A stretch of DNA of 64,000 bases. It comes from an uncultured Verrucomicrobiae bacterium (lineage in GTDB: Bacteria > Verrucomicrobiota > Verrucomicrobiia > Verrucomicrobiales > Akkermansiaceae). Where the stretch lies: NCBI GenBank assembly GCA_937957985.1, contig CALGOH010000223.1, positions 1 to 64,000 of the forward strand, written 5' to 3'. Made by a program: the position numbers and the translations under genes. How positions within the stretch are numbered: position 1 is the stretch's first letter; the number at the start of each line of letters is the position of its first letter. Below are positions 1 to 8,321 of this stretch, in pieces. The notes under the pieces are model-generated. The model did no database searches. It worked only from the letters and a program-made list of their open reading frames with translations, and had not been told where the DNA came from.

Positions 1-130
1 CCCAGCCCATCGCCCCCTGGATCACCTGGCTCAGCCTTTCGAAGCTGATGTCCAGTTTCTTCACGAGTTCGGCAGCTTCCAGCACGGTGAGCTTTCCGAG
101 TTCTTCAGCAATTGCAGCAATATCAGCCAT
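1..130 (-). CDS. rplL: 50S ribosomal protein L7/L12, N-terminal fragment
   Basis: The first 26 residues (MADIAAIAEELGKLTVLEAA onward, then ELVKKL) match the dimerising N-terminal helices of L7/L12, the stalk protein that recruits GTPase factors to the ribosome. The ATG is preceded by a good AGGAG. The gene runs off the left edge, and it follows rplJ as usual in this operon. Oddity: after the KKL at residues 24-26 the reading does not give the expected EEKFGVSAAA-like hinge but an unrelated sequence (DISFERLSQVIQ...). The last 50 or so bases may therefore not belong to this gene; see findings. Confidence 0.75.
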   Translation of the reverse strand, partial: MADIAAIAEELGKLTVLEAAELVKKLDISFERLSQVIQGAMGW

Positions 131-262
131 TGTTTTTCTCCTGTTCGGTATCGTCGCGACCGGAGGCCTCCGGTCATTTCAGCTCCGCGGCCGTGGAGCC
201 GACGAGGAACCATTGTGAGTTCGGGCACCGCCCGGAGAGGCGACACCGTCCGTTCAGATTGT

Positions 263-775
263 TCAGTCTTCGGTTTTGAATTTCGCCTGAATGACCCGGG
301 CCAGCGACGACGCGGGTTCGTTGATGGTGCGAACCAGTTGGGAAGCCGGGGCGTTGATGGTGGCGAGCAGGGTCGCCAGCAGGACCTCGCGCGAGGGCAG
401 GTCGGCGATCGCCTTGACCTGGGCCTCGTCGAGGATGTCCCCGTCGAGCACGCCGAGCTTGATCGCCGGCTTCTGGAATTCCTTCTCGAAGGACTTGAGC
501 ACCTTGGCGGCGGCGGCGACGTCGGACTCACCGGTCACGAAGGCGGTCTGGCCGACGAGCGCGTCGCCGGTGTCCGGCAGCCCGGCCTCGGCGAAGGCCT
601 TCTTCATGTAGGTGTTCTTGGCGACGTGGCACTCGGCGCCGGCGGCGGACAGCCGGGTGCGCAGTTCGGAGAACTGGGGCACGGTCATGCCGGTGTATTC
701 CACCACCAGCACGAAGGGCGAGGCGTTCACCCGCTCGAGCAGTTCGTCGATGATGATCTTCTTGTCGGGATTCAT
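263..775 (-). CDS. rplJ: 50S ribosomal protein L10
   Basis: This 170-residue protein has the normal L10 length. Its N-terminal domain (FVLVVEYTGMTVPQFSELR, about residues 21-39) binds 23S rRNA, and its C-terminal helix anchors L7/L12 dimers. The start ATG lies 12 bases after the end of rplA, so the two are probably cotranscribed. The gap of about 130 bases to rplL contains a perfect palindrome (ACCGGAGGCCTCCGGT) that could form a hairpin. L10 commonly autoregulates its operon, but no L10 leader structure can be assigned with confidence here. Confidence 0.95.
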   Translation of the reverse strand: MNPDKKIIIDELLERVNASPFVLVVEYTGMTVPQFSELRTRLSAAGAECHVAKNTYMKKAFAEAGLPDTGDALVGQTAFVTGESDVAAAAKVLKSFEKEFQKPAIKLGVLDGDILDEAQVKAIADLPSREVLLATLLATINAPASQLVRTINEPASSLARVIQAKFKTED

Positions 776-787
776 GGTGATGGCGGT

Positions 788-1489
788 TTAGTTGGTGGCG
801 TAGAGCGAGGCTTCGAGCGGCACGCCGGGGCACATGGCGGCGGCGACGGTGACGCTGCGGATGAAGTTGCCCTTGGCCGAGGCGGGCTTGGCCTTGACCA
901 CGCTTTCGATGAACGCACGGGCGTTCTCGACGAGCGCCTTCTCGTCGAAGGACGCGCGGCCGACGGCTCCGGCGATGTTGCCGTTCTTGTCGAGCTTGTA
1001 GTCGATCCGGCCGGCCTTGACCTCGTTGACCGCCTTGGCGGTGTCGTCGGTCACGGTGCCGGTCTTCGGGTTCGGCATCAGGCCGCGGGGGCCGAGCACC
1101 CGGGCGATCTTGCGGACCTCGGTCATCGCCTCCGGAGTGGCGATGGCGACGTCGAAATCGGTGAAGCCCTCCTGGACCTTCTTGATCAGGTCCTCGAAGC
1201 CGACGTGTTCGGCGCCGGCCGACTTCGCGGCATCGGCGGCGGCGCCGGCGGCGAAGACGGCGACACGGACGTTCTTGCCGGTGCCGTGCGGCAGGGAGAC
1301 CGAGCCGCGGACCATCTGGTCGCTCTTGCGCGGGTCCACGCCGAGGTGGAAGGAAACGGTGACGGTCGGGTCGAACTTCGGCGCCGGGAACTTCTTCACG
1401 GTGCCGACAGCCTCCTCCAGACCGAAGGTCTTGCCAGCCTCCACGAGGGCGGCGGCTTGCTGGTAGCGTTTGCTGCGGTGTTTGGCCAT
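788..1489 (-). CDS. rplA: 50S ribosomal protein L1
   Basis: This 233-residue protein is full length for L1, the mobile L1-stalk protein of the large subunit and a frequent translational repressor of its own operon. The start is set at MAKHRSKRY, where family homology begins; the open frame continues upstream without similarity. Typical L1 motifs are visible, including KFDPTVTVSFHLGVDPRKSDQ near the N terminus and GPRGLMPNPKTGTV in the middle domain. It lies between rplK (89-base gap) and rplJ. Confidence 0.95.
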   Translation of the reverse strand: MAKHRSKRYQQAAALVEAGKTFGLEEAVGTVKKFPAPKFDPTVTVSFHLGVDPRKSDQMVRGSVSLPHGTGKNVRVAVFAAGAAADAAKSAGAEHVGFEDLIKKVQEGFTDFDVAIATPEAMTEVRKIARVLGPRGLMPNPKTGTVTDDTAKAVNEVKAGRIDYKLDKNGNIAGAVGRASFDEKALVENARAFIESVVKAKPASAKGNFIRSVTVAAAMCPGVPLEASLYATN

Positions 1490-1578
1490 TTCTGGTTGGG
1501 GTTGCAGTGCGAGCGGACCTCCGGGGAGACCCTCCTGCGGTTTTCGGGTGGTCCGGAGGTGCCGGACCCTGGAAAGAT

Positions 1579-2007
1579 TCACATGCCTTCGATCTCGAGG
1601 CCCATCTGGCGGGCTGTGCCGGCGAGGATGCGGGCGGCCGCTTCCGGGTCGTCGGTGTTGAGGTCTGGCATCTTGGTTTCGACGACCTCCATCAGCTTGG
1701 CCTTGGAGATCTTGCCGATCTTCTTGCGGTTCGGCTCGCCGGAGCCCGAGGCGATCCCGGCGGCCTTCTTCAGCAGGTTCGCCGCCGGCGGCTTCTTGGT
1801 GATGAAGGTGAAGCTCTTGTCCTTGAAGACGGTGATGACGCAGGGAAGAACGTCGCCCTGCTGGGCCTGGGTGGCGGCGTTGAACTCCTTGCAGAAGCCC
1901 ATGATGTTCACGCCGGCCTGACCGAGGGCGGGACCGACGGGCGGGGACGGATTGGCACCTCCAGCCGGGATCTGGAGCTTGATGACGTTGGTGATTTCCT
2001 TGGCCAT
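1579..2007 (-). CDS. rplK: 50S ribosomal protein L11
   Basis: This 142-residue L11 forms the GTPase-associated centre with 23S rRNA and is needed for RelA activation. The N-terminal domain carries the usual proline-rich stretch ([18 protein letters not shown], about residues 13-30) and the C-terminal domain the rRNA-binding [14 protein letters not shown]. The start is ATG at 2007, where homology begins. No Shine-Dalgarno is visible: the 48 bases ending just before the final 9-base gap are a regular 8-base tandem repeat poor in G. It is the first ribosomal gene after nusG. Confidence 0.95.
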   Translation of the reverse strand: MAKEITNVIKLQIPAGGANPSPPVGPALGQAGVNIMGFCKEFNAATQAQQGDVLPCVITVFKDKSFTFITKKPPAANLLKKAAGIASGSGEPNRKKIGKISKAKLMEVVETKMPDLNTDDPEAAARILAGTARQMGLEIEGM

Positions 2008-2016
2008 GGATCTAGT

Positions 2017-2064
2017 GGTTTGAAAGCTGAAACTCTGGAATGCTGAAAATCTGAAATGCTGAAA
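2017..2064 (-). repeat. Six-unit, 8-base tandem repeat in the rplK leader
   Basis: Read on the minus strand, six consecutive octamers fill the space between nusG and rplK. Examples are TTTCAGCA, TTTCAGAT and TTTCAGCT; the last unit is diverged (TTCAAACC). The repeat is G-poor on the transcribed strand and ends 9 bases before the rplK start codon. It belongs to a class of periodic spacers seen elsewhere in this window. Confidence 0.85.
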
Positions 2065-2069
2065 GGCGG

Positions 2070-2639
2070 TCAGTCGCGCTCGACCTGCCAGTATTCGAGT
2101 TCGACCGGCGTGGCGCGTCCGAAGATGGTGACAGAGACGCGCAGCTTGCCCTTCTCGGGGTCGATCTCCTCGACCACGCCGTTCTGGCTCTGGAAGGGGC
2201 CGTCGGCCACCTTGACGGTGTCGCCGACCTCGAAGCTGATCGCCGGACGGGCGCTTTCCTCGCGTTCCTTGATCTGGGAAAGCATGGCGTCCACCTCGCG
2301 CTGGCGCATCGGGATCGGGCGGTCCTTGGTGCCGGCGAAACCGATCACCCCCTCCATCTCCTTGATGAAGTACCAGGTCTTCTCGACGAGCTGGTTGTCC
2401 TCGGTGAGGAGGTTCATGTTCACGATGATGTAGCCGGGGAAGAACTTCTTCTTGGTCTCGGTCTTCTTGCCGGCCCGGATCTCGGAAACCATTTCCATCG
2501 GGACGAGCACCTCGAAGATGCAGTCCCCGAGTTCCTCGGCCTCCGCCTCGCGGAGAATGCGGTTGCGCACCTTCTGCTCCTGGCCGGAGAGAACGTGGAC
2601 GACGTACCACTGTTTTTCGGGTGGCGGGATGACGGGCAT
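2070..2639 (-). CDS. nusG: Transcription termination/antitermination factor NusG
   Basis: This 189-residue NusG binds RNA polymerase at the clamp helices and couples it to Rho or to ribosomal protein S10. The NGN domain starts with [19 protein letters not shown] (from about residue 10) and contains [14 protein letters not shown]-terminal KOW domain follows ([19 protein letters not shown]). The start is ATG at 2639, 17 bases after secE. The order secE-nusG-rplK is conserved in bacteria. Confidence 0.95.
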   Translation of the reverse strand: MPVIPPPEKQWYVVHVLSGQEQKVRNRILREAEAEELGDCIFEVLVPMEMVSEIRAGKKTETKKKFFPGYIIVNMNLLTEDNQLVEKTWYFIKEMEGVIGFAGTKDRPIPMRQREVDAMLSQIKEREESARPAISFEVGDTVKVADGPFQSQNGVVEEIDPEKGKLRVSVTIFGRATPVELEYWQVERD

Positions 2640-2656
2640 GACGGCGGATCGGATGC

Positions 2657-2884
2657 TCAGCGGCCGAGCTTGGTGAGGAAGAAGATGACCTGGGCGTGAA
2701 CGATGTCCCACAGCGCCACGAATCCGGCGAGGAGCACGGTGGCGATCAGCACCACGACGGTGGAATCGACGAGTTCCTTGTATTTGCGGAAACCCTTGAT
2801 CTTCGGGTCGGACTCCCAGGGCCAGTTGGCCTTGCGGAGCTCACCCTTGACCTCGCCGATGAAGCGGGAGACTTTCGCGAACAT
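2657..2884 (-). CDS. secE: Preprotein translocase subunit SecE
   Basis: This 75-residue single-span SecE clamps the two halves of SecY. The amphipathic N-terminal region ([15 protein letters not shown]) is followed by a transmembrane helix at about residues 45-65 ([20 protein letters not shown]). The start is ATG at 2884; upstream in-frame codons run into tRNA-Trp and are not coding. It sits in the conserved position between tRNA-Trp and nusG. Confidence 0.93.
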   Translation of the reverse strand: MFAKVSRFIGEVKGELRKANWPWESDPKIKGFRKYKELVDSTVVVLIATVLLAGFVALWDIVHAQVIFFLTKLGR

Positions 2885-2923
2885 GGATTCTTGAGGCTGG
2901 TGGAGAGTGTGGATGGTGAAGGG

Positions 2924-2999
2924 TGGCACGGCAGGAGGGACTCGAACCCGCAACCCTCGGTTTTGGAGACCGATGCTCTACCAATTGAGCTACTGCCGT
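2924..2999 (-). tRNA. trnW: tRNA-Trp (CCA anticodon)
   Basis: A complete cloverleaf is present. The acceptor ACGGCAG pairs perfectly with CTGCCGT, the anticodon stem TCGGT/ACCGA frames the loop CTCCAAA (anticodon CCA), the T loop is TTCGAGT, the discriminator is G and a CCA end is encoded. It lies just upstream of secE, the classical tuf/tRNA-Trp/secE order. Confidence 0.97.
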
Positions 3000-3023
3000 T
3001 TTTTCCCCTGGTTGAGGCGATGG

Positions 3024-3057
3024 CGGGGCACCCCGGGAGATTTCCCAAGGTGCCCCG
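3024..3057 (-). terminator. Strong hairpin between tuf and tRNA-Trp
   Basis: CGGGGCACC (3024-3032) pairs perfectly with GGTGCCCCG (3049-3057), and the 16-base loop contains its own short stem. No clear T run follows on the minus strand, so it may be an attenuator or processing site for tRNA-Trp, not a full intrinsic terminator. Confidence 0.45.
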
Positions 3058-3068
3058 GAAATGGGCCG

Positions 3069-3088
3069 CTTGCCGGCGGACCGGCAAG
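3069..3088 (-). terminator. Perfect 8-bp hairpin just after tuf
   Basis: CTTGCCGG and CCGGCAAG form a perfect stem with a four-base loop 20 bases downstream of the tuf stop codon. There is no T tract. Together with the hairpin at 3024-3057 it makes a double-hairpin 3' end for the tuf message or a processing signal before tRNA-Trp. Confidence 0.4.
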
Positions 3089-3107
3089 ATGAGCGCCCGA
3101 AGCTTGA

Positions 3108-4292
3108 CTAGTCAAGGATTTCGGCGACCCGGCCGGCACCCACGGTGCGGCCGCCTTCGCGGATGGCGAAGCGCATCGTCTTCTCCATCGCGATCGGGGT
3201 GATCAGCTCGACTTCGAGGCTGACGTTGTCACCGGGCATGACCATCTCCACACCGTCGGGGAGCTTGATCGAGCCGGTCACGTCGGTCGTGCGGAAGTAG
3301 AACTGCGGGCGGTAGTTCGAGAAGAACGGGGTGTGGCGGCCACCTTCGTCCTTCGACAGGACGTAGATCTCGGCGGTGAACTTCTTGTGCGGAGTCACCG
3401 AACCGGGCTTGGCGATCACCTGGCCGCGCTCGACGTCGGTCTTCTTGAGACCGCGGATGAGCAGGCCGACGTTGTCACCCGCGCGACCCTCGTCGAGGAG
3501 CTTGCGGAACATTTCGATGTCGGTGACGGTCGTCTTCTGGGTGTCGCGGATGCCGATGATCTCGACTTCCTCCATCTTCTTGACGATGCCACGCTCGACA
3601 CGGCCGGTGCAGACGGTGCCGCGACCTTCGATCGAGAACACGTCCTCGACCGGCATCAGGAAGGGCTGGTCGATCGGGCGCTCGGGCTCGGGGATGTAGG
3701 AATCCACGGCCTCCATCAGCTTGAGGATGTTGGCCTTGTGGTCGGCGTCGCCTTCGAGCGCCTTGAGGGCGGAACCCTTGACGATCGGAATCTCGTCGCC
3801 CGGGAATTCGTAGGTGGAAAGCAGGTCGCGGACCTCCATCTCGACGAGTTCGAGGAGTTCCTCGTCATCGACCATGTCGACCTTGTTGAGGAACACGACC
3901 AGCGCCGGCACACCCACCTGACGGGCGAGCAGAATGTGCTCACGGGTCTGTGGCATTGGACCGTCGGCAGCACTGACCACGAGGATCGCGCCGTCCATCT
4001 GGGCGGCACCGGTGATCATGTTCTTCACGTAGTCGGCGTGACCGGGGCAATCGACGTGCGCGTAGTGGCGGTTCGCGGTTTCGTACTCGACGTGGGCGGT
4101 CGAGATCGTGATGCCGCGCTCCTTCTCTTCGGGAGCGCCGTCGATTTCATCGTAAGCCTTGGCGATCGCACCGCCGGTTTCGGCAAGGGTGCTGGTGATG
4201 GCGGCGGTGAGGGTGGTCTTGCCGTGGTCGACGTGACCGATGGTCCCGACGTTGACGTGGGGCTTGTTGCGCTCGAATGCTTCTTTGGACAT
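3108..4292 (-). CDS. tuf: Elongation factor Tu
   Basis: This 394-residue EF-Tu delivers aminoacyl-tRNA to the ribosome A site. The GTP-binding elements are intact: GHVDHGKT (P loop, about residues 19-26), DCPGHADY (G3) and NKVDM (G4), followed by beta-barrel domains 2 and 3. The start is ATG at 4292. The 15 bases before it are only A and C plus one T on the sense strand, with no Shine-Dalgarno. tRNA-Thr lies upstream, as in other tufB loci. Confidence 0.97.
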   Translation of the reverse strand: MSKEAFERNKPHVNVGTIGHVDHGKTTLTAAITSTLAETGGAIAKAYDEIDGAPEEKERGITISTAHVEYETANRHYAHVDCPGHADYVKNMITGAAQMDGAILVVSAADGPMPQTREHILLARQVGVPALVVFLNKVDMVDDEELLELVEMEVRDLLSTYEFPGDEIPIVKGSALKALEGDADHKANILKLMEAVDSYIPEPERPIDQPFLMPVEDVFSIEGRGTVCTGRVERGIVKKMEEVEIIGIRDTQKTTVTDIEMFRKLLDEGRAGDNVGLLIRGLKKTDVERGQVIAKPGSVTPHKKFTAEIYVLSKDEGGRHTPFFSNYRPQFYFRTTDVTGSIKLPDGVEMVMPGDNVSLEVELITPIAMEKTMRFAIREGGRTVGAGRVAEILD

Positions 4293-4332
4293 GGTGGTGG
4301 TTTGTTTGACTGCTGATCTTTGCTGTTACCGC

Positions 4333-4407
4333 TGGAGCTGCTGGTGGGACTTGAACCCACGACCTCACCCTTACCAAGGGTGTGCTCTACCCCTGAGCTA
4401 CACAAGC
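4333..4407 (-). tRNA. trnT: tRNA-Thr (GGT anticodon), acceptor stem imperfect
   Basis: The D arm, anticodon stem (CACCC/GGGTG) with loop TTGGTAA and anticodon GGT, the T arm (GTGGG TTCAAGT CCCAC) and an encoded CCA are all present. The acceptor stem GCTTGTG against CAGCAGC has adjacent mismatches at pairs 4 (T-C) and 5 (G-G). The position before tuf is the conserved one, so it is likely the real gene, but the double mismatch is unusual. Confidence 0.88.
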
Positions 4408-4512
4408 TTGTCGGCTTTGATGCGAAACCCGGCGGACCCCTCATCGACCCGCTCCGAACAACCTGCCGACAGCGAATTTCCGAGTGAGGCCCCCCGGGAA
4501 AAGCGGGCGGAC

Positions 4513-4539
4513 TCTTATCAAAGGCGACCACCCTGTCAA
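4513..4539 (-). promoter_or_regulatory. Likely sigma70-type promoter for tRNA-Thr/tuf
   Basis: A perfect TTGACA (4534-4539, minus strand) lies 14-16 bases upstream of a GATAAG/ATAAGA element. It is about 105 bases ahead of tRNA-Thr in an AT-richer stretch of an otherwise GC-rich region. The rest of 4408-4637 holds no gene. The -10 match is weak. Confidence 0.5.
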
Positions 4540-4637
4540 AAGAAATATAAGAAAAGGGGATTTTGTCCCGGAGCCTTGATTTTCGGGGCTTCCGGCGTGC
4601 CTTGGCACCCTCTTCCGACCCCTTCGCGGGCAGGCCC

Positions 4638-5450
4638 TCAGTCGCCCTCCTCCGTCGATTCGATCCGCCGCGAAAATCGCTCGATTTCCAAACACCGGCC
4701 GGTCTCCGGATCGAGGTCGGCGACCAACCCGCACAAGCGCACCGGACCCTTGGCGATGGGAAACCGGGTCGGCATGGAACTCCGGAACCGCCAGACCACC
4801 GAGTCGACCGCCCGCCCCAGCACCGAGTGCTCCGGGCCGCACATTCCGGCATCGGTCAGCGCGCCGGTGCCGCCCGGCAGGATCCGCTCGTCGGCGGTCT
4901 GGACGTGGGTGTGGGTGCCGACCACCACCGAGGCCTTGCCGTCCAGCGCATGCGCCATGGCGATCTTTTCGCTGGTCGTCTCGGCGTGGAAATCAAGCAG
5001 GATCATCCTCACCCCGCGCTCGTGCAGGCGCTCGACCTCCCGATCGACCGATAGGAAGGGGTTTTCCAGCGGGGGCTGGATGAATGTCCTGCCCTGTGCG
5101 TGGATCACCGCAACCTCGCCCTTCGGCGTCTCAAGCACCACCGATCCGGCCCCGGGTGTGTCGTCGGGATAGTTGATCGGGCGCAGCAGCCGCGGTTCGG
5201 TCGGGAAGTAATCGACGATCTCCTGCTGGTCCCAGACATGGTCGCCGGTGGTGATCACCGCGGCCCCCGCGCGCAGCAGGTCGATCGAGATCTTCGGCGT
5301 GATCCCGCGCCCGCCGGCGGCGTTCTCGCCGTTCACCACGATGAAATCCAGGGACAGCTCCTTGCGCAGTTGCGGCAGTTGATCGATAACCGCGCTGCGC
5401 CCGGGTTCACCGACCACATCTCCGAGAAAAAGAATTCGCAAGGGATCCAT
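4638..5450 (-). CDS. YmdB/TIGR00282-type metallophosphoesterase
   Basis: This 270-residue protein belongs to the YmdB family, whose Bacillus member hydrolyses 2',3'-cyclic nucleotides and affects biofilm and sporulation choices. Metal-binding motifs are in order: GDVVGEPGR near the N terminus, NGENAAGGRG, TTGDHVWDQ, DFHAETTSEK and GTHTHVQTAD, then DAGMCGP. The start is ATG at 5450. It diverges from the amidase gene with only 56 bases between the starts, so both promoters share that gap. Substrate in this organism is inferred from the family only. Confidence 0.88.
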   Translation of the reverse strand: MDPLRILFLGDVVGEPGRSAVIDQLPQLRKELSLDFIVVNGENAAGGRGITPKISIDLLRAGAAVITTGDHVWDQQEIVDYFPTEPRLLRPINYPDDTPGAGSVVLETPKGEVAVIHAQGRTFIQPPLENPFLSVDREVERLHERGVRMILLDFHAETTSEKIAMAHALDGKASVVVGTHTHVQTADERILPGGTGALTDAGMCGPEHSVLGRAVDSVVWRFRSSMPTRFPIAKGPVRLCGLVADLDPETGRCLEIERFSRRIESTEEGD

Positions 5451-5506
5451 GCCGCTTCGCTTGGTCATCGGAGCCCCGCACGACCCGCCCGCCAAGCAAA
5501 TTCCCG

Positions 5507-6793
5507 ATGAAGACCGCCCGTTCGCTCGTTCCCCTTGTGCTGGTCCTCGCGATTGCCGGCGGGCTCGCGTGGTGGCAGTTTCTCCGGCGCGGCACCCCGC
5601 CGGCCGGGCCGCCGGAGGTACCCATCGAACAGCCGCTCGGCGATCATCCCGCGCTCTCGGATCTCGCCGACCCGCCGGAATGGGACGAACTCGAGGCCTG
5701 GCAGGACACCATCACCCGCGAGGACTTCCTCCGTCAGCTCGAATCCGTGTTCACCGTCTCCGCGGCATGGCGCGAGTGGTTTCACGTCGGGGAAAAGGAC
5801 GTGCTGATCGAGACCGGGATCGACGACGGGCGCTTCCGGCTGCGCTTCGCCGACGAGGCGCCGGAGCGTCCCGCGCCGCGGGAATGGCGCGCCGCCTCGG
5901 AGATGGCGCCCGCGCCCCCGGACCTCCCGCTCGAGGGCGTGCGGATCGCGATCGATCCCGGCCACATCGGCGGCCGCTGGGCCCGCATCGAGGAACGCTG
6001 GTTCCAGATCGGCGACGACGCCCCGGTGCAGGAGGGCGACATGACCCTGCGCGTGGCGCGCCTGCTGCGGCCGCGTCTCGAGTCCCTCGGCGCCAGCGTT
6101 TCGCTCGTGCGCAACGATACCGAACCGGTGACCGCCTACCGGCCGGAGTCGCTGATGGACACCGCCCGCGAGATCGAGCCCGATTCGCCCCAGCAGCTCG
6201 CCGAGCGGCTGTTCTACCGCACCGCGGAAATCCGGGCGCGGGCCCGCATGGTGAACGAAACGCTCAAGCCCGACCTCGTCCTCTGCCTGCATTTCAATGC
6301 CGAGGCCTGGGGCGATCCCGAAAACCCGACCCTGGTGCCCCGCCATCATTTCCACCTCCTCGTCAATGGCGCCTACACCGACGCGGAAATCGCCCTCGCC
6401 GACCAGCGCCACCACGTGGTGAGGAAGATCGTCGAAGGCGTGCATTCCGAGGAAGCCACCCTCGCCGGGGCCGTCGCCGCCCGCTTCGTGCGGGACACCC
6501 GCCTGCCGCCCTACCTCTACGAGCCCAATTCGAGACGGGCGCTCAACATCGACAACGACCCCTACGTCTGGGCGCGCAACCTCCTCGCCAACCGGCTCTA
6601 CGAGCGCCCCGTCGTCTTCCTCGAGCCCTACGTCATGAACTCCACCCTCGACTACCCCCGCATCCAGGCCGGCGACTACGAGGGCCTGCGCGAGGTCGAT
6701 GGCAAAAAGCGGCCCTCCATTTTCCGCGAATACGCCGACGCCGTGGCGGCCGGGCTCGCCGACCACTACCGCGAGCACCGCCCCGCCGGATAG
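5507..6793 (+). CDS. N-acetylmuramoyl-L-alanine amidase (Amidase_3-like)
   Basis: This 428-residue protein is anchored or exported by an N-terminal hydrophobic helix (about residues 7-25). The catalytic part begins near residue 145 with IAIDPGHIGG, whose His is a zinc ligand. It continues with an acidic residue in VQEGDMTLRVARLL and LCLHFNAEAWG, which fits the third ligand block, and ends with a conserved Glu candidate in VVFLEPYVMN. The family cleaves the amide bond between MurNAc and the stem peptide. The fit is clear at the motifs, but the ~120-residue region before the domain is unlike common amidases. Confidence 0.8.
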   Translation: MKTARSLVPLVLVLAIAGGLAWWQFLRRGTPPAGPPEVPIEQPLGDHPALSDLADPPEWDELEAWQDTITREDFLRQLESVFTVSAAWREWFHVGEKDVLIETGIDDGRFRLRFADEAPERPAPREWRAASEMAPAPPDLPLEGVRIAIDPGHIGGRWARIEERWFQIGDDAPVQEGDMTLRVARLLRPRLESLGASVSLVRNDTEPVTAYRPESLMDTAREIEPDSPQQLAERLFYRTAEIRARARMVNETLKPDLVLCLHFNAEAWGDPENPTLVPRHHFHLLVNGAYTDAEIALADQRHHVVRKIVEGVHSEEATLAGAVAARFVRDTRLPPYLYEPNSRRALNIDNDPYVWARNLLANRLYERPVVFLEPYVMNSTLDYPRIQAGDYEGLREVDGKKRPSIFREYADAVAAGLADHYREHRPAG

Positions 6794-6839
6794 GGAACCT
6801 GCGGCAAGGATCGGTGGACCGCGCGCGTAGTCGGTGCCC

Positions 6840-8321
6840 ATGCGCCTGCGCCTCATCCCGGCCACCCTGCTCGCCATCGGACCGCTCGCGGCCGACGACG
6901 GCGGCCCGCTCTACCAGACCTACTGCTCGGCCTGCCACGCCCCCGACGGCGAGGGTGCCACCGGCGGACAGTTCCCACCCTTGGCGAAAAGCGAATGGCT
7001 CCAGGGTGATCCGGACCGCGCCATCAAGATCGTGCTCAAGGGCCTGCAGGGACCCGTGGAGGTCCGCGGCCGAGAGTTCAACCTCATGATGCCGCCGCAG
7101 GGCGACGCCCTGAGCGACGACCACATCGCCGCCATCCTCACCCACGTCCGCTCGTCCTGGGGCAACCGGGGTGAGGAAGTGCTCCCCGCCGGTGTCGCCG
7201 CCATCCGCAAGTCCCTGGAAAAGCGCACCACGCCGTGGACCGCCGACGAGCTTCTCAAGCTGCACCCGCTGCCCCGAGAGGAGAGCGCGCTGCGCAACCT
7301 GACCTCGAGCATCTACCATGGCAGTTGGAAGAGCCTGCCCGACTTCGAAAAGTTGGAGGCAAGGAACATCGAGGAGGAGCACGACGGCCTGATCAGCCTC
7401 GCCGACGCCGACCGCAAGGACCACTTCGGGCTGGTCTGGAAGGGCGATTTCGTCGCCGAAAAGGACGGCATGTACCAGTTCCGCCTCGTCTGCGACGACG
7501 GCGGCCGCGTGGTCATCGACGACAAGGAAGTGCTCAAGGTCGATGGCCTCGGCCCGGCGTCGGCCGGACGCGCGAAGGAGGGCCGCCTCCGACTGGCGGC
7601 GGGCGCGCACCCGATCCGCATCGAGTATTTCGAGGCCACCGGCATGGAGGACATCTCCCTCGCCTGGCGCAGCGGCGGCAAGGAACCGTGGCGTTACCTG
7701 TCGGAAAGCCGCGCCGGCACGACGCCGCAGCGGTCCGGACCACCTCCGATCCCGGTCGAACCGACGCCCGACCGCGCCGCGATCTACCGCAACTTCATCG
7801 CCGGCACCACGCCGCGCGCGATCGGCATCGGCCTGCCCGGCGCGGTCAATTTCGCCTACAGCGCCGACCACCTCGCGCCGGAGCTGCTCTGGACCGGCAG
7901 CTTCATGGATGCCGGGCGTCACTGGAACGGCCGCGGCCAGGGCGCCCAGCAGCCGGCCGGCGATCAGGTGATCAAGCTCACCGGCTCGCCCGCCCTGCCC
8001 GGAGAGGCGCGCTTCCGGGGCTACAAGCTCGATCCGGCCGGCAATCCGACTTTCATGGTCACCCTGCCGGGCGGGGCCATCGAGGACTCCTACCGCGCCA
8101 GCGGATCCTCGCTGGTGCGCAAGCTCGGCCACACCGGCACCGAGGCGGCATCCGTCGTCATCGCCGAGAACCTGCCGATCGAGTCCACCGCCGACGGCTG
8201 GCGGCTCGCCAGCGTTGTTGATCTCCGGATCGCCGGAGGCCATGCCGGGAGCGACGGCAACAAGCTCCTCCTCACCATCCCTCCCGGGGATTCCGCCACC
8301 CTCACCTACACCTGGCGATGA
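6840..8321 (+). CDS. Secreted cytochrome c with PA14 domain
   Basis: This 493-residue exported protein begins with a short signal peptide. A class I cytochrome c domain carries the heme motif CSACH at about residues 28-32 and a distal Met in NLMMPPQGD. A PA14-like domain follows in the middle (FVAEKDGMYQFRLVCDDGGR, then ...GAHPIRIEYFE), which usually binds carbohydrate. The C-terminal ~150 residues are unassigned. A GTG two codons upstream (6834) is an alternative start. The stop overlaps the next gene's ATG by 4 bases. Such proteins in Verrucomicrobiota and Planctomycetota are thought to serve periplasmic sugar oxidation; that role is inference. Confidence 0.82.
   Translation: MRLRLIPATLLAIGPLAADDGGPLYQTYCSACHAPDGEGATGGQFPPLAKSEWLQGDPDRAIKIVLKGLQGPVEVRGREFNLMMPPQGDALSDDHIAAILTHVRSSWGNRGEEVLPAGVAAIRKSLEKRTTPWTADELLKLHPLPREESALRNLTSSIYHGSWKSLPDFEKLEARNIEEEHDGLISLADADRKDHFGLVWKGDFVAEKDGMYQFRLVCDDGGRVVIDDKEVLKVDGLGPASAGRAKEGRLRLAAGAHPIRIEYFEATGMEDISLAWRSGGKEPWRYLSESRAGTTPQRSGPPPIPVEPTPDRAAIYRNFIAGTTPRAIGIGLPGAVNFAYSADHLAPELLWTGSFMDAGRHWNGRGQGAQQPAGDQVIKLTGSPALPGEARFRGYKLDPAGNPTFMVTLPGGAIEDSYRASGSSLVRKLGHTGTEAASVVIAENLPIESTADGWRLASVVDLRIAGGHAGSDGNKLLLTIPPGDSATLTYTWR

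Noticed and set aside
215..1921. 568-codon plus-strand frame across rplJ, rplA and rplK
   Set aside because: Antisense to three well-conserved ribosomal protein genes in standard order.
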